This document shows positions 16,301 to 21,039 of a stretch of DNA of 23,633 bases, piece after piece. The DNA lies in NCBI GenBank assembly GCA_030838305.1, contig JAUTWY010000222.1, positions 1-23,633 on the forward strand, read 5' to 3'. The notes beneath the pieces are model-generated. The model searched no databases, had not been told where the DNA came from, and saw only the letters and a list, made by a program, of their open reading frames with translations. This DNA is from Acidobacteriaceae bacterium. GTDB lineage: Bacteria; Acidobacteriota; Terriglobia; Terriglobales; Acidobacteriaceae. The position numbers and the translations under genes were made by a program. The stretch's first letter is position 1. Each line of letters starts with the position of its first letter.

Positions 16301-16689
16301 GCCCCATCCCGGAGACCCATGAGAGAATTGACGCGCTCGTCAAGAGCGACGCCCAACTCAACGATGCCGGGAAAAACGGCAAGCAAGATCTGCAATCGCT
16401 CCGCACCATTGATCTGGGCAAAGCGAAACAGACGGGTAGCGCCGAGTTCTGGGTGCTCCTCAGCGGCGGCGCCGGTACCCCCCCGAAAGTCGATGCCGTG
16501 AAATTCGTCAGCGGCGACGAAAAGCTCAAGGTATTTACCGAAGCCCTCCGCACGGCCGAGTACCGCCTCGCGTTCCCCGACGATACCCCGGTCAAGATCC
16601 TGCGCCGCGGAATCCTCTCCTGCTCCACTGCGACCGGCAACTGCATGTTCGTGCTTATGCTGCCGGATGATGTAAGAACGGTGGACTGA
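13396..16689 (+). CDS. Secreted DUF3857-transglutaminase-TPR protein
   Basis: A 1097-residue exported protein. Signal peptide at 1-22 (MRSLFLPLLVACTLAVPFTA), then a DUF3857 beta domain (about 70-235), then a transglutaminase-like domain with an intact triad: C361 in YGDCKDKH, H402 in FDHVITM and D417 in WMDTTS. A beta-rich region follows, then TPR repeats from about 690 to 1000 (ALNKQIEINPYDEYAYNALA, AFNKQIEINPLDKFAHAGLG) and a small C-terminal domain ending LSCSTATGNCMFVLML. A lysine run at about 251-267 separates DUF3857 from the transglutaminase. The triad suggests protease, amidase or cross-linking activity outside the cytoplasm; the substrate is unknown. TPRs likely bind partners. The gene stands alone between divergent and convergent neighbours. 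Confidence 0.9.
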   Translation: MRSLFLPLLVACTLAVPFTAPAQTGQTPSSSSVPAKVKKGAKVSDSKPPEPVASKTEMPKRDYSQEAFVVEQYRSSYRFESDGTGRRETIARIKVQSEAGVQQWGQIQIGYNSANERVEIAYVRVVKADGSIVKAGDDAVQDLTAPVEREAPVYTDYRQKHITVPGLRPGEVLEYDMVTMIHTPLAAGQFWADYDFDKNNIMLNEELEVDVPSDRPVKLKNKPGMDPKISEANGRRIYHWTNSHLEREDDEKNKDKNKDKKKKKKKQSDEERPDVQLTTFVSWEQIGRWYASLDKDRRAPSPEVRAKAEELTKGLDNELDRVQALYDFVAKNFRYVSLSLGLGRYQPHAAGDVLHNQYGDCKDKHTLLASMLEAEGLHASSVLINSSRKLDPDVPSPAQFDHVITMLPMGPQEVWMDTTSEVAPFRLLAYSLRNKLALVIPVDGTPHLEDTPADTPMPDSEISEVDGKINEIGKLEAHVHYTFRGDEELMLRSIFRRVPEAQWQRVVENVNAGMGGEVTHLKISDPAATREPFTMAYDVAKPNFLDWSKKKSDLILPLCQFNLPDLGNSDDTDADAEPLKLGPKAEYSYKIKLELPAKYTARAPLPFSLKRDYADYNATYKLEGNTFTAARTLTLRQDELPAPRAEDYQSFRHAVGSDLGQFLSVENTIAGAPTPPADMKADDLVESGRAAMNSGNLAMAVQLLKRATEVEPKNKYAWNILGAAYIGMRQNDNAITALNKQIEINPYDEYAYNALARAYWQERKYDDAVTAFNKQIEINPLDKFAHAGLGAMYSEWHKYAEAAPELEKATSLSPDNPELQVSLGDAYLNLGEDDKALAKFDHAVEISATPLVWNNIAYQLSLKKSHLDRARQYAESAVSATTAALRNVTLDRLTPQELPLVPSLIAYWDTLGWVYFSEGNLDKAEKYVAAAWGLGQHGEVGDHLGQIYEKEGKKDRALRTYELATTGLRPIPETHERIDALVKSDAQLNDAGKNGKQDLQSLRTIDLGKAKQTGSAEFWVLLSGGAGTPPKVDAVKFVSGDEKLKVFTEALRTAEYRLAFPDDTPVKILRRGILSCSTATGNCMFVLMLPDDVRTVD

Positions 16690-16720
16690 CGTATTAGAGT
16701 TCGGCAGAATTGGCTGGGTG

Positions 16721-17431
16721 CTAGCTCTCTATGGCTTTCTTCAGCGCAGCTCTCGCCAGCAGGCGCGTGGAATCGAGCATGGGCAGCGGAGACTGCTCCG
16801 GTGACATCACAAGCGGGATTTCGGTACAGCCTAGCACCACTGCGTCGCAGCCTTGGTCTTGCAGCGTGCGGATCACTTCGGTCAGATACGCCTGCGTGCG
16901 CGGCAGGAATACGCCCTGAACGAGTTCATCGAAGATGGCGCGATGGATGCGTTCGCGCTGCTCCGCGCCCGGAATGCGGTGCTCGATCCCGGCGGCCTTC
17001 AGTTTCTCGCGGTAGACCGGACCTTCCATTAAGGCGCGCGTTCCCAGAACTGCCAGCCGTTTGTAACCGTGACGCTTCGCTTCGTTGGCGACCTCGACCG
17101 CAATGTGCAGCCAAGGGCGCGGAGAACGGTGCTCCACGAGATCGAAAGCCTGATGAACCGTGTTGACTGGAGCAATCAGAAAGTCTGCACCTGCCCTGGC
17201 CAGCTTTTCCGCGGAAGAAAGCATGAGTTGGGCGACGCCTGCCCAGTCGTTGGCATTGATGAACTTCACATAGTCGGCGAAGTTATGGCCGTGCATCGAT
17301 ACTTCGGGATGACGGTAAGGGCCCAACAATTCCGCGCCTTCGACACAGATAGTGCGATAGCAGAGCGCGGCGCCCTCCGCGCTGCAAGCGACAATACCGA
17401 TGTGGAGAGGCATGGCAGTGGTCAGTTGCAT
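16721..17431 (-). CDS. Asp/Glu racemase family protein with altered active site
   Basis: A 236-residue protein of the aspartate/glutamate racemase superfamily. N-terminal IGIVACSAEGAALCYRTI, the middle DFLIAPVNTVHQAFD and C-terminal VVLGCTEIPL give the two-lobe pattern. Racemases use two cysteines, usually in PCNT and GCTE. Here C202 (GCTE) is kept but the first is V89 (PVNT). E. coli YgeA has a threonine there and is still active on L-Asp/L-Glu, but valine cannot act as a base, so classical racemisation is doubtful. I chose the ATG at 17431; a TTG at 17443 and an ATG at 17413 are alternatives. It follows the deformylase gene closely, as the last gene of a three-gene operon. Confidence 0.82.
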   Translation of the reverse strand: MQLTTAMPLHIGIVACSAEGAALCYRTICVEGAELLGPYRHPEVSMHGHNFADYVKFINANDWAGVAQLMLSSAEKLARAGADFLIAPVNTVHQAFDLVEHRSPRPWLHIAVEVANEAKRHGYKRLAVLGTRALMEGPVYREKLKAAGIEHRIPGAEQRERIHRAIFDELVQGVFLPRTQAYLTEVIRTLQDQGCDAVVLGCTEIPLVMSPEQSPLPMLDSTRLLARAALKKAIES

Positions 17432-17448
17432 CCGCGTTTGCAAATCAT

Positions 17449-18006
17449 TCAGCTTCCGATTGTAGCTGTGGACCCAGCGTAGGGGCTGCTCTCGCGGTAT
17501 CGCTTTTCGAATTCCTCGCGGGTACAGAGGGTCTTCATATCGACGATACGATCAATCGCGAGGATGCCATCGAGATGGTCGATTTCGTGCTGCAGGAGCT
17601 CGGAGAGGTTGCGGCTCTCGTCGGCGTGGAATACGTGCTTCATGGCCCGTAGGTCCCAGTAGTGGATGGTGATTTCTCGATGCCGCTCGACTTGCATGAA
17701 TATCGAGAGGAAGCTGAGGCAGGCGTCCCACACGACGATCTTCTCCTCACTCCGTTCGACGATCTCCGGGTTGATAAGAGGCCAGGGCTTCTCCCCAGGA
17801 AGTTGCAGGAAAATGACGCGCCGCGGCACTCCCAGTTGCGGAGCTGCGATGCCTCGACCATATCCGGTCGTCGAGTGCCAGTAGGCGAGCGTGTCGGCAA
17901 GGTGGTTGATGAGCACAGCAACATCAGGATCGGTAGGATCCTCTACGCGCATTGCCACCTCCCGCAAGCGCGGATCCCCGAGTTGGAGGATGGTCTTAAC
18001 CGCCAT
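17449..18006 (-). CDS. Peptide deformylase-like metallohydrolase
   Basis: A 185-residue protein of the polypeptide deformylase family, which removes formyl from N-terminal methionine. Motif I is GRGIAAPQ (G50-Q57, usually GxGLAAxQ), motif II is DACLS (94-98, usually EGCLS) and motif III is HEIDH (140-144). The metal ligands C96, H140 and H144 and the general base E141 are present, so it should bind metal and be catalytic. The change of EG to DA in motif II and the longer loop before motif I (LAYWHSTTGYG) suggest a divergent, perhaps secondary deformylase rather than the housekeeping one. It begins 3 nt after the deaminase stop (TAAAACATG) and ends 17 nt before the racemase ATG. Confidence 0.9.
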   Translation of the reverse strand: MAVKTILQLGDPRLREVAMRVEDPTDPDVAVLINHLADTLAYWHSTTGYGRGIAAPQLGVPRRVIFLQLPGEKPWPLINPEIVERSEEKIVVWDACLSFLSIFMQVERHREITIHYWDLRAMKHVFHADESRNLSELLQHEIDHLDGILAIDRIVDMKTLCTREEFEKRYRESSPYAGSTATIGS

Positions 18007-18009
18007 GTT

Positions 18010-19023
18010 TTATCTTGCAGCCGCGGCGTCGAACAGGTTCAGGAACTCAAGTTTTTTCTCCGCTGGCAAGAACGACGCTTCAAACGAGTTGCGAGCCAGT
18101 TCGCGGAGGTGCTCGTCGGTGAATCCGAAATATTGCTGGGCGATCTGATACTCACGGGCGAGCGTGGTCCCGAACATTGAGGGGTCGTCGCTGTTGAGCG
18201 TGATCATGACGCCATGATCGAAATAACTCTTGGCGGGATGATCGTTAAGGTTGGGGCAAAGGCCAGTGCGCAGGTTACTGGTGAGGCAAATCTCGACCGG
18301 GACTTGACGTTGCGCGAGTTCTTCGACCAGATCGGCATCATGGAAAGCGGTGAGGGCGTGGCCAATGCGCTCGGCGCGCAGGTTGAGCGCACCCCAGACG
18401 GATTCGGGCGGGCCGGTCTCGCCGGCGTGCGCGGTCAGGCGCATACCGTGATCGGCGGACCAGGCGTAGGCGTCGCGGAAGAGTTCGGGAGGGGCTTTCT
18501 GCTCATCGCCGCCGATGCCAATGCCGACCACTTCGCGGTCATGATAGCGGACCGCAAGCTCGAAGACTTTTTGAGCAGCCTCAGGACCGAACTGGCGGAC
18601 AGCGTCGAATATCCAGAGCAGCGAAATGCCGAAGTCGCGCGCGCCGCGGGCGCGCCCTCGATCCAAGCCTTCGAAGATGGTAGCGAAATCTTGCTTCCGC
18701 CACAGGCTGACACCGACTGATACGTACACTTCGGCATGAAGAACGTTTTCTTCTTTCAGGCGCTGCATGAGGCGGTAGGTAATGAGTTCGTAATCTTCTG
18801 CCGCGCGCAAGTGCTCGGTGATGTTCTTGAAGGCAAGCAGAAATCCCTGAAAGTCTTCGTAGCGGTAGAGTGAGTCAATCTCCGACTGGGTGACGCGATC
18901 ACCGTGGCGCTGCCGGAGTTCAAGCAATGTGGAGGGTTCGATTGCGCCCTCGAGGTGCAGATGGAGCTCGGCCTTGGGCAGAAGGCGGAGAAAGCTATTC
19001 GGCGGCCGGTCGAGAGAAGACAT
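18010..19023 (-). CDS. Adenosine deaminase family protein
   Basis: A 337-residue zinc hydrolase of the adenosine deaminase family. Metal-binding HLHLEG (H21, H23), TAHAGE (H199, with E202 as likely proton donor), IGHAL (H222) and NSDDPSMF (D279, D280) are all present, so it should be active. GIGIGGDE replaces the GFDLAGDE of classical adenosine deaminase, which fits either adenosine/adenine deamination or 6-aminodeoxyfutalosine deamination in the alternative menaquinone pathway; the sequence alone does not decide. The ATG at 19023 has no Shine-Dalgarno but a TACAAT 9 nt upstream, giving a nearly leaderless mRNA. It is the first gene of the deaminase-deformylase-racemase run. Confidence 0.9.
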   Translation of the reverse strand: MSSLDRPPNSFLRLLPKAELHLHLEGAIEPSTLLELRQRHGDRVTQSEIDSLYRYEDFQGFLLAFKNITEHLRAAEDYELITYRLMQRLKEENVLHAEVYVSVGVSLWRKQDFATIFEGLDRGRARGARDFGISLLWIFDAVRQFGPEAAQKVFELAVRYHDREVVGIGIGGDEQKAPPELFRDAYAWSADHGMRLTAHAGETGPPESVWGALNLRAERIGHALTAFHDADLVEELAQRQVPVEICLTSNLRTGLCPNLNDHPAKSYFDHGVMITLNSDDPSMFGTTLAREYQIAQQYFGFTDEHLRELARNSFEASFLPAEKKLEFLNLFDAAAAR

Positions 19024-19032
19024 GGTTTCTTA

Positions 19033-19038
19033 ATTGTA
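19033..19038 (-). promoter_or_regulatory. Candidate -10 hexamer for the deaminase operon
   Basis: TACAAT on the minus strand ends 9 nt before the ATG at 19023, predicting a 5' leader of about 2-3 nt. No good -35 was found at 16-18 nt, so the call is weak by itself. Confidence 0.3.
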
Positions 19039-19098
19039 GATTCTTGAGGAAAGATTTGCGAGGAGGCCGCGCTTTACAACCGAGGCCCGGACTCGCAT

Positions 19099-19122
19099 GG
19101 CTGAGAGCTAACAGCTGACAGC
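19099..19122. repeat. Short tandem heptamer repeat
   Basis: Units GGCTGAG, AGCTAAC, AGCTGAC and a partial AGC follow one another, about 3.4 copies of a 7-mer. It lies just after the permease stop codon and before the deaminase promoter. Similar AGCTGA-type tracts occur between genes in acidobacterial genomes by recollection; none other was seen in this window. Confidence 0.45.
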
Positions 19123-19133
19123 AAATTCGCGGC

Positions 19134-20717
19134 CTACTTCTTCGCGAACTCGCTGCGGTGGCGGCTGTAGAAGAGGTAGATCAGCAGGCCCAGCACCAGC
19201 CAAATAATGAAGCGCACCCAGGTGATGACCGTAAGCCCGGTCATGAGGCCCCCACACAGGACGATCGAGATGAGCGGGAACCAGGGCACTAGCGGCACTT
19301 TGAAGATGCGCTTGCGGTCCGGCTGGGTGCGCCGCAGGATGATCACTCCGAGCGAGACCAGTACGAAAGCGAAGAGCGTGCCGATGTTTGAGAGATCGGC
19401 GGCATCGCTGATCGCGAAAATTCCAGCGGGGATTCCCACGGCGAAGCCCGCAATCCACGTTGAGTAGTGCGGCGTCTTGAACTTGGCGTGAACCTTAGAG
19501 AAGAGCGCCGGGAAAAGCCGGTCGCGCGACATGGCGTACCAGATGCGAGCCTGGCCATATTGAAAGACCAGCAGCGATGAGATCATCCCGGTGAGAGCCC
19601 CAATCACGATGATCGAACGCGACCAGCGGCTGGCGCCGAGCACCTGCAGGGCATACGCGACGGGGGCTTGTGCGGCTTCGCCGGAGACGAAGGTCGTGTA
19701 CTTCATCATGCCGAGCAGCACGACGGAGACGCCGACGTACAGGATGGTGCACACAATGAGTGAGGCGATGATGCCGAAGGGCAAGTCGCGCTGGGGATTG
19801 CGCGCCTCCTCGGCCGCGGTGGAGACGGAATCGAAACCAATGTAGGTGAAGAAGACGATGGCGCCTCCGGTAACAACGCCGCCGAATCCAGACGGCGCAA
19901 ACGGATGCCAGTTGCTGGGATTTACCAGCGCACCGCCGACGACCAGGAAAACCAAAATAGCGCCAATCTTAATGGCAACCATGATGTTGTTGGCCTTGGC
20001 AGATTCTCGCACGCCGCGCACCAGCAATACGGTGAGAATGAAGATGATGAGGAAGGCCGGAAAGTTGAAGTAGGACCCGGTCCAGTGTCCGGTTTCCCAG
20101 ACGGGCGTGGACCATTTGTCGGGCAAGTGCACACCAAACGATTCCAGTTGCGATTTGGTGTAGGCGGCGAACCCAATCGCAACCACCACATTACTGACTA
20201 CATATTCGAGGATGAGGTCCCAGCCAATGATCCAGGCGAAGATTTCACCAAGCGTGGCGTAAGAGTAGGTGTAGGCGCTGCCGGCAATCGGAATCATCGA
20301 GGCCAGCTCGGCGTAGCACAGTCCGGCGAAGCTGCAAGCCACAGCCACTAAGAAGAATGAGATGGCGATGGAAGGTCCGGCGGGCGGGCGTCCATGCATT
20401 AAGACTTGGCCTATCCCGCCTCCGCGCAAGAAGTTCACGATGATGTCGAGAACCTGCGCGTGCAGAATCGAGGGAGCCTGAAAATATTCTCCGGCAGCGG
20501 CGGTTCCGGTGAGCACGAAAATCCCGGAACCGATGATGGCGCCGATCCCGAGTGCGGTCAGCGACCAAGGTCCAAGGGTTTTTTGCAGGCGCTGCCCGGG
20601 AGCCTCGGATTCCGAGATCAGCTTGTCGATCGACTTGCAGCAAAAAAGCTGGTTTTCGGAGGTGCGAACCGTTGCGGCTGGTTCCGTCGATGCTGGTTCC
20701 GCAGATGATGGTGACAA
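19134..20717 (-). CDS. APC superfamily amino acid permease (CAT family)
   Basis: A 527-residue inner-membrane transporter, about 12 helices, of the cationic amino acid transporter type. TM1 carries the substrate-binding GIGAIIGSGIFVLTG; the next conserved part is CYAELASMIPIAGSAYTYSY, and TM6 has FFTYIGFDSVSTAAEEARNP. The N-terminal CCKSIDKLISESEAPGQRLQ is the cytosolic tail usual in this subfamily. About 35 extra residues (76-113) lie between TM1 and TM2. The start is a TTG at 20717 with GAGGAG about 11 nt upstream; no ATG fits. It follows the small basic gene by 72 nt with a strong hairpin between them. Likely imports amino acids by proton symport or exchange; the exact substrate is unknown. 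Confidence 0.92.
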   Translation of the reverse strand: MSPSSAEPASTEPAATVRTSENQLFCCKSIDKLISESEAPGQRLQKTLGPWSLTALGIGAIIGSGIFVLTGTAAAGEYFQAPSILHAQVLDIIVNFLRGGGIGQVLMHGRPPAGPSIAISFFLVAVACSFAGLCYAELASMIPIAGSAYTYSYATLGEIFAWIIGWDLILEYVVSNVVVAIGFAAYTKSQLESFGVHLPDKWSTPVWETGHWTGSYFNFPAFLIIFILTVLLVRGVRESAKANNIMVAIKIGAILVFLVVGGALVNPSNWHPFAPSGFGGVVTGGAIVFFTYIGFDSVSTAAEEARNPQRDLPFGIIASLIVCTILYVGVSVVLLGMMKYTTFVSGEAAQAPVAYALQVLGASRWSRSIIVIGALTGMISSLLVFQYGQARIWYAMSRDRLFPALFSKVHAKFKTPHYSTWIAGFAVGIPAGIFAISDAADLSNIGTLFAFVLVSLGVIILRRTQPDRKRIFKVPLVPWFPLISIVLCGGLMTGLTVITWVRFIIWLVLGLLIYLFYSRHRSEFAKK

Positions 20718-20744
20718 GACTTGGTTGTCTCCTCAGAGCGAGTC

Positions 20745-20769
20745 GGGCATGAGCGCGACGCCCATGCCC
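20745..20769. promoter_or_regulatory. Strong hairpin in the permease leader
   Basis: GGGCATG-A-GCG-CGA-CGC-C-CATGCCC pairs 7 + 3 bp with one A-C mismatch around a 3-nt loop. It sits between the stop of the basic protein gene and the permease TTG, upstream of the Shine-Dalgarno. There is no T-run, so it is not a typical terminator; it may attenuate, stabilise or separate the two messages. Confidence 0.5.
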
Positions 20770-20789
20770 TCGGTCAGAATGCTTTGCCT

Positions 20790-20951
20790 TTACCGCTTCG
20801 ACTGGCCGCGAACCAACTTCTTCACTTTGCGCTTTTTCGATCCGCGAGCGTAATCACGAGGCTTCTTCGGCTTCTCCGCCTTGCTCTTTTTGCGCGAGGC
20901 CCGTTTCGATTTCTTGCGTTCTTCTTTGCTTAGCTCTGCTGTATTTGCCAT
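20790..20951 (-). CDS. Small, very basic protein (53 aa)
   Basis: An ATG-to-TAA frame of 53 residues, beginning MANTAELSKEERKKSKRASR and ending KKLVRGQSKR. About 25 of 53 residues are Lys or Arg, against few acidic ones, mostly in the first 12 positions and the middle. There are no cysteines, membrane segments or recognisable domains; it looks like a disordered, nucleic-acid-binding type tail (compare histone H1 tails or ribosome-associated small basic proteins). AGGAGA lies about 14 nt before the ATG, a little far. The KK/RK-rich composition is not explained by any gene on the other strand. It precedes the permease by 72 nt on the same strand. Function unknown. Confidence 0.65.
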   Translation of the reverse strand: MANTAELSKEERKKSKRASRKKSKAEKPKKPRDYARGSKKRKVKKLVRGQSKR

Positions 20952-21004
20952 GATTGCGATTTAGCTCTCCTGAGTTCGAATAAGTCCAACTCCACTTTGA
21001 CCTT

Positions 21005-21033
21005 TCACAAAATGAGACGGTGCCAATCGTCTC
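21005..21033 (-). terminator. Intrinsic terminator after the PcrA/UvrD helicase gene
   Basis: On the minus strand, shortly after the helicase stop, GAGACG-ATTGGCAC-CGTCTC forms a perfect 6-bp stem followed by ATTTTGTG, a short T-run. Stem positions are 21014-21019 and 21028-21033. The T-run is brief, so termination may be partial. Confidence 0.5.
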
Positions 21034-21039
21034 GCCCCG

